DNA of 64,000 nucleotides from Thysanoteuthis rhombus (GCA_963457665.1 OY735209.1:61855975-61919974); one strand, 5' to 3'. Counted from the first letter of the stretch, positions 44,460 to 55,917 are shown. Notes: generated from the letters alone by a model not told the origin. A program made the numbers and translations.

Positions 44460-45002
44460 TTGACGAAGACCAAAATAAGACGATCAAATGAACACATGGA
44501 TGAGAAAAATAGTCCTGATGACCCTATCATATACAAAATTGATACACCTCTCTGGCAAAATTCAGACTCGAATCCTCATTTCAACTCCAACTTACATTTT
44601 TTCCCCGAGAGAGTACAACAATACAATTTTAAAATTCTTATGAATTTTCTATCTTGGTTTTGGAATCAAAGCATAAAGCAATCCTGCATAATGAAATTAA
44701 GAAAAAACTCATTCCTGTTTATCAATGTTAAGCTGACTGAAATAGTTCCTACCGATCATCACCAGCAGCAGAAATGATTGGAAGGGCATATACTGCTTCA
44801 CAATTTCCAGGTTTTTTGTAAATGTCAAAACAGCCATGTAATTGGCCATATTTTCCCAAATTACAACAGGTATTATGGTGCCCAGAATTTCCAGCTTCAT
44901 GGGTTCACCTCACTCCTCCATGAGCATAAATCCAAGATACAGCCTTGCTATACAGCTAAATCTCAAAATCCATTTTCATCTCCAATTGTAACTAGTCGAT
45001 GA
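44460..45002 (+). pseudogene. Long frame interrupted by one stop, unidentified
   Basis: A single frame is open from after a TAG at 44445-44447 to 45002 except for one TGA at 44775-44777, about 185 codons in all. The first part includes NEHMDEKNSPDDPIIYKIDT and NFKILMNFLSWFWNQSIK; the second includes FQVFCKCQNSHVIGHIFPNY and LHEHKSKIQPCYTAK. Neither matches a family I know. In DNA this AT-rich such a length is unusual, yet composition alone does not prove coding. It could be a decayed gene or chance. Confidence 0.25.
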
Positions 45003-45040
45003 CCTGTCACTTAACCGACAGTTGTCATAAGCGGCTCAAT

Positions 45041-45290
45041 TGATGGCTGCTACTGACAGTAAGTGTGATCGACATGGTAGGATGAAGGATGGGAGAAGCG
45101 AAAGCTAATTAAATAAGAGGGTAGGAAAGTAGAGGGAAGATAAAAGTTAGATAGTTTAATAAGAGTGTATGGAGGGAGAGGGGAGAGAACAAAAGTTGTT
45201 TGATAAGTGTAGTTGGGGAAAAGAGGAGGAAAGAAAGTTAGGTAGTTTCATGATTGAGTAGGAAGGGAGCAGAGCTGATGGCTGCTACAG
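45041..45290. repeat. Purine-rich minisatellite within a direct repeat
   Basis: About four degenerate units of 45-50 bp (AAAGTTAGATAGTTTAATAA then GAGTGTATGGAGGGAGAGGG) occupy 45090-45265. The phrase TGATGGCTGCTAC stands on both sides, at 45041 and 45276, 235 bp apart. The plus strand is almost purely purine with regular T interruptions. Confidence 0.6.
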
Positions 45291-45324
45291 ATACTATGTG
45301 ACAGACACAGGTCTTATATTATAA

Positions 45325-45780
45325 CCCATCAATCTAAACAGTCACCAAATCCGTCAACATAGGTTTCTTCAGTTTTTAAGCTAGTCCAGCTGGCTGACTG
45401 GTTGGCTGGCTGGTTATGAATCCTGAATACAGGCTGCACTCAGTGGAGCTGGAAGGCTGAAAATTTCAACATTTACTCCTTATCTTGTCTAGAAAAAACT
45501 ATTTCTTTTATTTGTTTTTTTTTCAAATTTCCCCTCTAATTTCCAGAAGGGGTTAAAGTAGCAAATTAAGGTCATACTAAATTGATCCCTTAGTCTGAGT
45601 CAGAATGTTTTTTTTGAAAACTCAGACTTTTCTAGTGATCACTGGTTAGCAAAAGGTGAGAGCAGTAACTTACTAATTTATCACCCCTTTTGGTAAATTT
45701 TAATTGATTACTCCAACACAGCATGCTGCCAAAAGGCATTTGTCAAGTAACAGTTTCTATTGAGTGACTAACCAGACCAC
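45325..45780 (+). mobile_element. Family A interspersed repeat
   Basis: Near full length: CCGTCAACATAGGTTTCTTC, GGCTGGCTGGTTATGAATC, GGAGCTGGAAGGCTGAAAA, CTCAGACTTTTCTAGTGATC, AGCATGCTGCCAAAAGGC, GTTTCTATTGAGTGACTAAC then CAGACC. It is one of the best-preserved copies at its 3' end. Confidence 0.85.
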
Positions 45781-46256
45781 TGTATAATTTTTCTTTCAAG
45801 TTTTACATTAGGATGATATGCCAATAGCTTTTGTATAGGTTATAGCCCCACCTTGTATCCTTTGCTTGTGAGAAGTTCATTTGCAGTATCAGTTTGCAAT
45901 ACGAGGGATCTTTGATTTTGAGAATGTTTCAGTTATTTGATCTCTTCATTATTCACCTCTCTTGAAGTACATCTCCCTTTTTCTCCTTTGTTCTACACAT
46001 TGACTGTGATCAGGTAGAAGAATATTTGCTGTTTATTCTCCTCTGCCAAAAAATACATTAAATTACTTTTAAAAATAGATGGACTAACTTTCTGCTAAAA
46101 CAAAATGAATCTTGTTGCAATCATTTAAAAGTCAGTACATAAAAAGCTTCTTTGCAAAACTCCAGTACAAAGTCTCAAGTTGATTTTGCTTTACTATCCT
46201 GAAAAGAACAAGAACAATCTTCACAAAAATGAAGAGTGCACGGTTACACACAGGCT
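45781..46256. other. AT-rich DNA without recognisable feature
   Basis: Nothing recognised. Confidence 0.45.
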
Positions 46257-46637
46257 TCATCATCATCATCATCAGTCTTTTAGCGTCCGTCGTTGGACAT
46301 AGACCTTTCCCAGGATTTGCCACACTTCCCTATCATGGGCGTCGCGGAGCCAGTACTTCCTGAACCTGTCTAGCTTATCTCTCCATCTAATATTTTGTCG
46401 GCCTCGGTTGCGCATGTGGTCTCAGGGGATCCATGTCGTGAGGTACGATGTCCATCGATTGTCTGCCATTCTTGCAACATTGCCAGCCCACCGCCATTTG
46501 AGATTTTTAATAGATTCTATGATGTCCCTAACTCTCGTCTTTTCTCGGATGTACTGTGCTGTCTTGTAGTCTCTCCATGTGAGGCCTGGCATTATTCTTT
46601 CATGTGCACGTTGCATGGTTCTCAATTTGTGGGTCTG
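46257..46637 (-). mobile_element. 5'-truncated RTE-type LINE fragment, young
   Basis: The plus strand starts with (ATC)n and AGTCTTTTAGCGTCCGTCG, then the complement of the C-terminal coding region up to CTCAATTTGTGGGTCTG. It is very close to 51360-51740 over its length. The minus frame 46422-46625 reads MQRAHERIMPGLTWRDYKTA, QYIREKTRVRDIIESIKNLK and WRWAGNVARMADNRWTSYLT; a TGA replaces the arginine codon after WIP. It lacks catalytic motifs. Low divergence implies a recent insertion. Confidence 0.9.
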
Positions 46638-47414
46638 CTAAAAAATAAATTCATTTATACAAAAAAATATAATTTATAATTTTTTATTTGATCTTATACA
46701 AAATACAAAAGTAGTTGTAATCATTTTTCGAAGAAATAGAAGTTGGAATTGAGTCTTGACCCTGCAGCAGCTATTCCTATTTTTTATGTTGGTGTAACAA
46801 CTCAGGAAACTTTAATTCTTTCTGATTCAATTTCTTTTTTTGATTATTTTTGACATACCATGAATTAGTGATTGCATATTCAAGAGTACTTACTCTTGCA
46901 AACTTACTTTTTGTCCAAAGAGTCATTTTGACTATTGATCTTATTCTTTTAGTTGCTTTTGTTGTTAGTACATTTCTACCAATATATTCTATAACCTACA
47001 TTAGGTGTACCATCTATTGTAGTCAAAATTCTTCCAACTGGGAGGAATTCAAATCTAACCCTCAAACAAGTCTTCATTTTTAATTAATTCTTTAACTCGT
47101 TTTTTTAGGGTTACAAAGCAAGGACATAATGGATGGAATTAAGTTTTCTCATTTTCTAAGAAACACTCATAAGTTATATATTATTTTGAAGGTTATTATA
47201 TATGGATTTCATTTACAACAAATATAATGATAGCGTGACTTCATTATGAATCAAAAATGACCATAAAATTTAAAGCTCCCCTACATGTGCTCCCAGCCAA
47301 AATGTGTAAATGTAATATGTGAAAATTAATAATAGCTGAAAATGCTTAATCTAATCTATACTAATATTCGAGCTTTTGGCTTGTTTATTTGTTTGTGCCT
47401 CTTCTCAATTAAAA
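46638..47414. other. AT-rich DNA without recognisable feature
   Basis: Nothing recognised. Confidence 0.45.
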
Positions 47415-47680
47415 CTATGAGGCCTTTTGCCCTAATATTCTGCATCTAGACTGGGGAGAGGTCAACTTAAAACATAAACTATGTGTGGTTGAGGTCATTT
47501 CTTGGCTATTTCTAGTCAATTTCCAGTGCTGTAAGCCACAATTTTGCATTAAATGCACTGAATTTTGCATATCACATCTCATAACAAAGATCGCAATCGA
47601 AGTAATATTGACTTCTAAGGTCATTCAAGGTCACTAGAGGTAATGTCTGGCATTTAAAAACAATTTTCAATGTTTTGGGC
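47415..47680 (+). repeat. Dispersed repeat H, copy 2 (AGGTCA-rich)
   Basis: Shares GAGGTCAACTTAAAACATAA, GTGTGGTTGAGGTCATTTC and TTGGCTATTTCTAG with 37046-37200 and extends further. AGGTCATTCAAGGTCA at 47618-47633 is a direct repeat of the nuclear receptor half-site with a 4-bp spacer. No gene lies close by. Function is untested. Confidence 0.5.
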
Positions 47681-49002
47681 CACAACTTAGCATCTATAAA
47701 ACTAAAATTGGGAATAGACAAATATCTTTCATGGCAAAAGTCATGTGCAGAAACTATTCTTTTGTGTGCATCAGAATATTTTTTGTTACAGCTACTTTTT
47801 CATAAGTGTATAGCACAAATAATCATTTTTCCATTTGCAGTGTTACGTAAGAGGAAATATATCAAAGAACATACTTTTCTGTTTGGTTATTTTTAAAGTT
47901 ATTACCTTCCAGACAATGCCTGCTTGTAAAGAATAAATCAAGATAATATTAATACGTTTCATCTTTATTTATCACTTTCTCAGGATTATTTTTCCTGCCT
48001 AATTCCACTGAATTATATTCCATCATTTTTCTCTTTCAGTATAAAAAAAAAAAAAAATTTCCCATGTCTCAAAGCTTTTCTTGATCAATGAAAACTTTTT
48101 CAAATTATTCAAAACATTCACCTTTGCCAGTCTATTTCTCAATTCAAGAGTCACAACTTTAGCATGAAAAATGAAAAATTAAATCAATTGTCTTCTTCCC
48201 TTTAGAATTTCTTCCTCTTTATCATCCATTTGAACTTCTCTCATTCATTTCATGCATTTGTTCAGTCATTCTTTTTTCAATTTGATCTACCTTTCTTTTT
48301 CTTCGGATTTTCTTCTTATTGTTTATTCTCCTCCCCCCTTTAACTTTTCCTTTGCTTTCTTTTTCCATTTCCTCCAAAGAAATGTCAAAAGCTCAAACTT
48401 GAAAATACCTTTTCAGTCAATTAAAAAAAAACAGGGAGATGAAAAAAGTATCAAAACCTCCTCCTTGGCTTTGAAAAAGAAGATTCATAATAGGCATTAA
48501 TGAACTTCTACACAAATAGCAAGAGTAATTTTTAAATATTTAGAGAAAAAAAAACAATATTCAAAGTCCCTAAAAATATAAAGGCACTGACTCAAGCACA
48601 AAAGGACTTAACAATTATAGAATGCAACATAATATTTTACAGAGAGTTTCTTGGAGTCAATGTCAAGAACAGATGAGTTCTTTATATTTTGAAATACAGA
48701 ACAATGTGTAAAAATCCACTTGAATCAGTTGTCAGTAGAATTTTCTACTATCTTACAAATACTATTCCTGCAAGATATCATTCGAAAGTTGTTTTTGAAG
48801 ATTAAAACAAACCAAAACGAAACTGCTGTCTGTGGATGACACAATAATTAATGCTCCTCTATTCAGGGTTGAGCACTCTTTAAAGGAGATAACCCGTTCA
48901 TTATAAGCTTATGCAATGCTCTTCCATAGGAATAGAGTACTCTGATGGATGGGAAATTTAACCTATAATAGATATATCGCTTGAATTCAGCCTTACTGAC
49001 TG
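47681..49002. other. AT-rich DNA without recognisable feature
   Basis: The frame 48252-48500 is phenylalanine/serine low complexity then lysine-rich, without domain. Nothing else seen. Confidence 0.45.
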
Positions 49003-49150
49003 TCCAGTTCTGTAGCTCAGAGGTAGGATATCGGCCTCCTGGTCTGAAGCGAAGGTTTCAATCCTGCCTCGTGATACTGGATGGGATAATGGAAAGTCTG
49101 TAGCCACACTGAAGAGTTGTAATACAACGAAACAGCTGTCTGTCAACAAC
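49003..49150 (+). mobile_element. tRNA-derived SINE-like element
   Basis: TCTGTAGCTCAGAGGTAGG has the A-box arrangement of a tRNA and AAGGTTTCAATCCTGCC, about 35 bp later, the B-box arrangement (GGTTTCAATCC). The anticodon-arm region CGGCCTCCTGGTCTG pairs only partly, so this is not a working tRNA. The body GTAGCCACACTGAAGAG and CAACGAAACAGCTGTCTGTC leads into a TA tract. Family unknown. Confidence 0.55.
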
Positions 49151-49154
49151 AATA

Positions 49155-49185
<31 letters not shown>

Positions 49186-49210
49186 TAATATATATCATAG
49201 ATAGATAGAT
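49155..49210. repeat. (TA)n-rich microsatellite
   Basis: Interrupted TA tract with a terminal (GATA)n-like ATAGATAGATAGAT. Likely the tail region of the SINE-like element. Confidence 0.85.
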
Positions 49211-49488
49211 TTTGTTGTTTTTGATCAGTTTTACAAAGCTATTGCAATCAATAGACATTCTCATCTAATCTTTATATACTACTAAAGTATTGTTTTTAAG
49301 TTGTTTTTTTTCTCTCTTTTACTTTAATAGTTGTTTTGTTGTTGTTCTCCATCCCTGTGTACAGGCATTGTGAGATATTTAGTCCAGTCTGTGCTTATGA
49401 CTTTTCGATGGAATGATATTTTTGGTCAGTGAATAAATGTCAATGCAGTTTAATGAAACCTGTATAAAAGAAGAACTGTTTCTTAAAT

Positions 49489-49510
49489 ACACACATATAT
49501 ACACACACAA

Positions 49511-49568
<58 letters not shown>

Positions 49569-49576
49569 ATATGTAT

Positions 49577-49666
<90 letters not shown>

Positions 49667-49668
49667 AT
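49489..49668. repeat. Compound (CA)n/(TA)n microsatellite
   Basis: Alternating CACA and TATA tracts; the last ~70 bp are nearly pure TA. It gives rise to overlapping dipeptide frames on both strands. Confidence 0.95.
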
Positions 49669-50116
49669 ACAGTAAACCCTTGGTTCAACAGATCCTGGCA
49701 TAACAGTTTTTGGATTGATACTCTAGTCATGCATGCATTGTGCACGCATGCAGAAAATTTGCTTTCAGCGTGGCCAACTAAGATATTTCTAAATCAGAAT
49801 CATTTTTAGTTATTGGATATCAGTTTAGATATATTTAATGAGGCTCAGATATTTTTTGATTTGTGTTGCAATATTTTGATATATTTAGATTTTTGAGAAA
49901 AATTTTTAGATGTTTGATAAAGTTCAGGCCCTCACTAACAAGTTGGTACACTAATAAATTTAGGTTCAACAAATAAGAGTATTTTTTCTAAGTTAGTATA
50001 CGTAAAATATTTGACAGTGTACTTAGACTCAAAAACTGGAATCTTATTTTTGTCCATTGTGCCATATTTATTTTATAGCAAATTGTTTCTCATTTAATAG
50101 ATTTTGCTTTACTGTT
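49669..50116. mobile_element. Possible pogo/Tc1-type MITE
   Basis: The left end TACAGTAAACCCTTGGTTC stands directly after the TA tract and has the form of pogo/Tigger ends. On the other strand at about 50116 the sequence reads CAACAGTAAAGCAAAATC. Only ACAGTAAA is clearly shared, so the pairing is weak. No coding sequence. Confidence 0.3.
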
Positions 50117-51139
50117 GAAAAAAACCCACCAAATTTTGAAATATCAGTCTCGTATCAATTTTGAATAATCAATTCTTTTTTACTATTTAATTTTAAATCT
50201 ACACCAAAATGTAAATGGGACTGTCGCTGAACATAAGGGAGACCCTCAACCTCAACAAAGGTTTCTAGAACCAATGAGGACCCAAAAAGTATACTTGACC
50301 ACAGTTAAAACTGTATAATGAAAAAGTCTGCTTCTTCTATCAATGAAAAATTCAAGATCCTTTGCAAGAATGTTAATCAGGAAATATTGGTAAACAAAAA
50401 AAGATACGTAGTACATCATTCAAACAACCAAACTTATACACAAGTGTTTAATAAATCTGCATCAATTATCTTCCAGCAAAAAGTTCAAGCCCCTAAATCG
50501 CCAATTGTTGTATAATCCCAAATAGCTAGATTCAGCATTTCTATTGATAATTGAAAAACAATCACTCTTAGCATCCCAGTGAGTAAAGCCGTGTGTCACT
50601 CAAATTCCAGAAGGGGTACGAATGAACAAGGCAAACGAAAATGGAAACTATCCACCTCAATGACTTCACAAAAAGATTAGAAAAAGATCAGTAAAAAAAA
50701 ACTAGCCTAATAGTCAGACAATAGATGTGTCAGTTCAACCTTAAGTGCCTTTAAAAGCCTCCTCCTTTAGACACTATCATTCAGACGTTGTTGCAAAATA
50801 GAATTTAATTGTTGCAACTGATGCATTTGTCTTCTGACATAGTAAAATAGAGTTTAATGTTCTGATGGTGTAATAATAAGATGTTGCTGAAGTGAAATCA
50901 GATAAAAGTCGGGTTTTTTTTTTCACAGAGAGAGTGGAAGGGAATGCTTCATGGTAATGATGTGAGGCGCTTGCTAAGTCAATTTGTCAGATTGTCAGTA
51001 AGTCAATGATGCCGATATCTGCTATAGATACTAGCACATTCAAAAAATGAATATGATTTCTAAAAGAACATTCTCACTTTTCAGCCTTTTTACAGCATAT
51101 ACATTTTGATTGGTAAAGATTTCTATTGCTATTCTTTTG
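50117..51139. other. AT-rich DNA without recognisable feature
   Basis: The frame 50318-50515 has no recognised domain. Bases 50640-50665 resemble a short phrase of family I (CACCTCAATGACTTCA). Nothing else seen. Confidence 0.4.
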
Positions 51140-51729
51140 GAGAAGTAGACCACTACATCTACCTAGGGCAACGAATCTCCATGAGACCCTCAAAAGAAGA
51201 AGAAATCAAGCGAAGAATCACACTAGGATGGCAAGCCTTTGGCAGAGCAAGCTCAACCTTCAAAAATAATAAGATCCCATTAATCCTAAAGAGAAGGGTG
51301 TATAACCAATGCATCCTCCCAATAGTAACTTATGGAGCTGAAACATGGAATTTAACCATGAGACAGACCCGTAAGCTGAGAACCATGCAACGTGCACATG
51401 AAAGAATAATGCTGGGCCTCACATGGAGAGACCGCAAAACAGCACAGTACATCCGGGAAAAGACAAGAGTTAGAGACATCATAGAATCCATAAAAAATCT
51501 CAAATGGCAGTGGGCTGGCCATGTTGTAAGAATGGCAGACAATCGATGGACATCACGACTCACAACATGGATTCCCCGAGACCACATGCGCAACCGAGGC
51601 CGGCAAAATGTTAGATGGAGAGACGAGCTAGACAAGTTCAGGAAGTACTGGCTCCGTGACGCCCATGATAGAGAAGTGTGGCAAATCCTCGGGAAGGTCT
51701 ATGTCCAACGACGGACGCTAAAAGACTGA
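51106..51729 (+). pseudogene. C-terminal part of an RTE endonuclease/reverse transcriptase
   Basis: An open frame of 207 codons. The first ~13 residues, including the ATG, come from flanking DNA; homology begins at EVDHYIYLGQRISMRPSKEE. It continues through ITLGWQAFGRASSTFKNNK, IPLILKRRVYNQCILPIVTY, GAETWNL, RTMQRAHERIMLGLTWRDRK, TAQYIREKTRVRDIIESIKN, LKWQWAGHVVRMADNRWTSR and DREVWQILGKVYVQRRTLKD to TGA at 51727-51729. This is the thumb and C-terminal domain that follows the RT palm in RTE proteins. No catalytic residues are included, so it has no known activity. The absence of stops points to a recent insertion rather than to selection. The minus frame 51330-51635 is its shadow. Confidence 0.85.
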
Positions 51730-51752
51730 TGATGATGATGATGATGAAAGAT
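51140..51752 (+). mobile_element. 5'-truncated RTE-type LINE, best-preserved copy
   Basis: Starts abruptly at GAAGTAGACCACTACATC, ends with the stop and a (GAT)n tail at about 51725-51750. The upstream RT, the catalytic FADD and the endonuclease are absent, as expected of an aborted reverse transcript. Its sequence serves as the reference for the other copies in this window. Confidence 0.9.
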
Positions 51753-52404
51753 AATCTGCCTTTATTCCAACTACATTTTATAGAAAAAGTATGAATTTGC
51801 TTTTCTGACATAAAAAAAAAATCAGTCAGGACTCCAATACTATCCCAACAAGAAATAATATCAAAATGATGAAAGTTTTTAAAAAAAATTTTTAAAAAAC
51901 CTTAAATCATTCTTGCTTTGATTCTCATATATCAACAGCTTTATGATTTTTTATGCAAAAAAAATCTTTTTCCACAACTAAACAGGTAATCATTTTATAT
52001 GGTCGTGCTGTTCTCAAAATTTCCTCACCTGAGAGAGGTAGAAGAAAAAAAAAAAAAGAAATTAACAACTGCCAAAATTTTACCATGTTTTAATAAAACT
52101 TTTTGTCAGCATGTTCTGAGGGTTTAATAGAACACTCATATCATGCTGACAAGACTTGAGGTCTGTGTATAGATTTTTAGAGTGCAGCTATCTGAAACCT
52201 ATACATACCATATCATCTTTCTCTCTCAGCACACACAGGACTAGCAGCTATTCAACCTAAGTAAGTCGAGTCAGATTATTACTAATCCTAAAACTTTACA
52301 TATCCCATTTTCTATATCAAAAATTGGGGCAGTAGATGAATAAATAAGATACAAAAACTTGATGTAAATTAGATGAATACCAAATTCAAGTGAATATATT
52401 ATGC
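51753..52404. other. AT-rich DNA without recognisable feature
   Basis: Nothing recognised. Confidence 0.45.
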
Positions 52405-52560
52405 TGCGATTCGGGGGAGTAGTTACAGTACTGACCTCTTAGTGTTCAGTAAACTGAGATCTCCCCACAGTACTAACTGGAGAGAAAAGAATTTTACATG
52501 CATTTACCAAACGGGGTGGGTGCATCAGAAGGTAGCCACGGCTTAAAAAATTATAGTCTT
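52405..52560 (+). repeat. Possible SINE-like fragment
   Basis: GGGGGAGTAGTTACAGTACT and GACCTCTTAGTGTTCAGTAA have a loose tRNA-like layout, and GAATTTTACATGCATTTACC with GGGGTGGGTGCATCAG resemble words in the body of the tRNA-Val SINE at 22.2 kb. No convincing B box. Confidence 0.25.
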
Positions 52561-52596
52561 CAATTTTGAGAAACTGTTTTCTCTCTTTCACTGAAA

Positions 52597-52656
52597 AGTC
52601 TGAGAGAGAGAGAGACAGACAGACTGAGAGACAGAAAGACACAGAGAGAGAGAGTC
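52597..52656. repeat. (GA)n/(GACA)n microsatellite
   Basis: GAGAGAGAGAGAGACAGACA, then degenerate purine repeats to GAGAGAGAGAGTCGG. Confidence 0.85.
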
Positions 52657-52922
52657 GGTCATCTCTATTTCATTCTATTTGATAAGTGAAGCATAAGTTG
52701 GCTACCACAATTTTGTTGCTTTGTTTCAAACCAATCTTCCAACTGACTCAAAACTTAGAATTTTACAAACTCATTAGCTAACATTCCTATGCTCTGATTG
52801 GTCAAGTAATATCACATGGCTGCCACTTAAGCATCTCTCACACAAAAATACATCTGTTAAACTAATTGCTTGAATTTTTTTTTTTTAAATGAGGGAATAT
52901 CATTACATTAAGTTTTTTTCAG

Positions 52923-53347
52923 ACTTTTGTCCTCATCTTGGTTCATTTTTTAAACATGTTTTGGTCATTGTACCCTACGGCCATCTCCAAGCGATGATCA
53001 TCACCTGTTACAATTTTTCTTTTGAACATTGGCAAGAGTAACCTGCCCCTGATTTTAAACATAAATAAATAAAAAAAATACAAATAGCAGCTAATGCAAC
53101 TGACCATGTCCAACGAAGATGTTTTTGCCTCCTCCTTATGGTAATAACTCTAGACAACGACAGATTTTTGACATCACTTACAGTCAACAACTGTAGAAAG
53201 AAAAAATAGACAATGGAATGCGAATTTTTCCACCTGATCCTCAAGCTGGGCTCTCACCTGTCTCAATACTCAACACCTGAGGAGAGTCGTCAGGTACCGT
53301 GGCCGAAATGTGGTGTTCAAAAAACGAACCAAGATGAGGACAAAAGT
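52923..53347. mobile_element. Foldback-type element with ~65 bp inverted ends
   Basis: ACTTTTGTCCTCATCTTGG at 52923 recurs inverted at 53329-53347. Identity is about 30 of the first 33 bases, then continues patchily (TTTTGGTCATTGTACC against TTTCGGCCACGGTACC) to about 65 bp. The interior (~290 bp) has a 78-codon minus frame (53008-53244) with a run of basic residues then a hydrophobic segment (WSVALAAICIFFIYLCL), which I treat as chance. No similar copy elsewhere in the window. Runs of A/T just outside both ends hide any target duplication. Confidence 0.7.
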
Positions 53348-53941
53348 TGTCAAAAAAAAAATTTACATAATAATTGCTTATAGCTGTCAGAGCATAAAAT
53401 CATTATCTATGTGTTCACAGATGCCAGTCTGGTAAGGCTGGTAGATAACTAACTGAGGTCAAAGTCTATTTGACCCCCACAGCCCCCCACCCAGATGTGA
53501 CCTTGGAAAAATACCCACTAATGCACCTGATATATTTATACATGTATGTATATATGCCCACTGGCAACCACATTTGACACCTTCACCCACCCCAGGATCA
53601 GGTCTTCTAACTTAGCAAGGGGTTTGAAAGTTGGAATCTTATAGTCAATAAAGAGTGATGGTGAAATACAATTGTTTAATGTACTCATATAAAATGATGT
53701 AATATTATTTGTTGGTGATAGAGTTGCTGTGTTTCGATCAATTATTGTTCATTATATTATTATTTTATACATCCACCCCTGTGGTGTGGCGAAGTTAAAA
53801 AATTAGGGGGAGTGAGCACATGATACAAGGTGCCATGGCATGTATCAAATGATTAAAAATTAATAATACATTTTTATCTTAGATTTAGAATCAAAACAGA
53901 AGGAAGATACAGTTTTAAAGGAAATACAATTGAAACATCAT
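53348..53941. other. AT-rich DNA without recognisable feature
   Basis: Nothing recognised; ACCCCCACAGCCCCCCACCC at about 53475 is a short C-rich stretch. Confidence 0.45.
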
Positions 53942-54250
53942 AGCCATCAAAGATGGCAAGAATTTATATCCTTTTCTATATTTGCACTTGTTTGTGTATT
54001 CCAGAACTCCAAGCCATACTATTCTGTCAACAGACCTGAAAATTGGCATCAGTACTCCACCAGACCCAACTCAAAAAAGATTGTTTTTATCTTTTGGGGG
54101 CCTTATTTTGAAGGGTTTGTCGATTTCTTTTACTCCTCACTTAAGATGTTTTCCAGTGGAAAATAAAAATTATTCGGATCATATCTATTTTTCAATGGAA
54201 TTTTTTCACATAACTTTAAATTTTGATACTATGGCTATCCAATTATTGAT
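53942..54250 (+). repeat. Interspersed repeat family D, copy 2
   Basis: Matches 12720-13060 in order (CCATCAAAGATGGC, TGTGTATTCCAGAACTCC, TCAACAGACCTGAAAATTGG, CTTTTGGGGGCCTTATTTTG). The overlapping plus frames at 53930-54305 lie within the repeat and are not genes. Confidence 0.6.
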
Positions 54251-55917
54251 GATGATGGTGTGTGTACATAATTCTTATTTCGTATTTAAAATCAAAGCAC
54301 ATTAAAAATGTTTTAAAGTAAGCTCCTAAATCTATTTTGCATCTAGAATCAAAACAAGAAATGTGTTATTTTACATTTTAAACAAAATGAAATAATAGAA
54401 AAATGTATAAAGTAACTGGCCTCTTTCATCTAGATTTCATTTTGAAACAGTATTAGTTATCGGTAGATTCAGGAAAATGTGGTACAATTCGGACAGGTTG
54501 GAATAAATGTTATTGATGATCATGAAGTAGATTGTTCATAGTCAGTTTCGCAATACTTTGATTTAACATTTCTCGTTAACTCATTGTACATGTCATTGGG
54601 AGAAAGAGACTCTTGTACAATTAGATGACATCTGAGTGTATTCTACAAATATTTTACCTCTACTACTTATAACAGAATCTAGAGACACTAAGTAAGATTT
54701 CAGTATGAATTTCCTTTGGAAATTAAATACTCCTGCATCCTCTCCAATTTCATCAAGGAATCTTTTTTTTTTATGTTTCCTGTGTTGTTTGTAATCTGCA
54801 TTATTATCGTATTTTTGAGCCAATTCGGTGCATACCTCTGACAACACTATACACCAACTGAAAACTGAATGGAAATCAGTTCATATAGAGCAATGAAGCA
54901 GAGGAAGTAACTACGTAAGTTTCGAGTTTCCATATTTCGGACCACTGTCTTGATATATGAAAAAATATCTCTTAATCAAAAAGACTATTTCTGGGTATCC
55001 CCCACCCCCAAATTTAATCAACTTTTCCTTAGCCCATAGCCCATTCTCAGATAAAGATATTCTGTTGACAAACAGATAAAACAGACTGAATCATCAGAAA
55101 TGTTGTGGTAATATAATATATATACAATGAATTCAATATTCTGAAAGAATCTTGGTATTTTAATGATTCTTCCCTATGTTATAAACACTTGGATCTTGTG
55201 CTTCTAAGAAATATAATTCAATACAAAAATAAGAGAAAGTAGTTCTGTATACACTGAATTTCAAGTCTCTTCATGTCACTTATTTTGATTGATTGAAAAA
55301 GTGCAGTAGACTCATTAAAATCATACATGTACGTATGTATACAACCAAAGGTACCCAGCATTTCCGGGAAAAAAAGTAATCAATGCTCAAAGGACATGTA
55401 GTAAATTCTAACTCACATAGATTAATAGATATAGAGATAGATTTTTGCAGCTTCACCCAATGAAGCAAGAATTCTTTCAATCAGATTTTCAGAACTCATT
55501 TGTAATAGAAAAGAAAACTGCATAGTTTGTAAATGATATATTCTTAATTATGACCATTTGTGAAGTCACACAGGTTGCTCAGTTGAAAACAAACCTCAGA
55601 AGAAATGCTAAGAATGAAAGAAGGGGGAAAAATAAGAGAGAGAAACTCATTCAAATGATTTAGAAAAAAATAGAATTCAGGCTATTTTCATTGCCCCATG
55701 ATGAAGTTTATTTCTGTCTAAATTTGTTATTGGAATCAATGAAAAGAATCAAAAGATGTTGAACAATTGTTGAACATGATAGGCAACAGGCCAGGCAAGC
55801 AATATGCAAAGGACAATAGAAATATTAGGTGAAAATTTTCCTTTCTTTTTCCTCATATCATTTCATCAGCCTTAGGGACACATCTACAGGTGAAAATACT
55901 AACAGAAAACTGTATGA
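54251..55917. other. AT-rich DNA without recognisable feature
   Basis: Frames 54593-54847 and 55280-55480 (minus) show no domain. Nothing recognised. Confidence 0.45.

Noticed and set aside
48252-48500. 82-codon frame with F/S-rich N-terminus
   Set aside because: Low-complexity pyrimidine-rich then A-rich DNA; no domain.
49003-49078. Functional tRNA gene
   Set aside because: The anticodon stem pairs poorly and no acceptor stem closes; a SINE head is more likely.
51330-51635. 101-codon minus-strand frame
   Set aside because: It is the antisense shadow of the RTE frame at 51106-51729.
53008-53244. Small membrane protein with a basic-hydrophobic segment
   Set aside because: It lies wholly inside the foldback element, has no homology I can recognise and one hydrophobic run can arise by chance.
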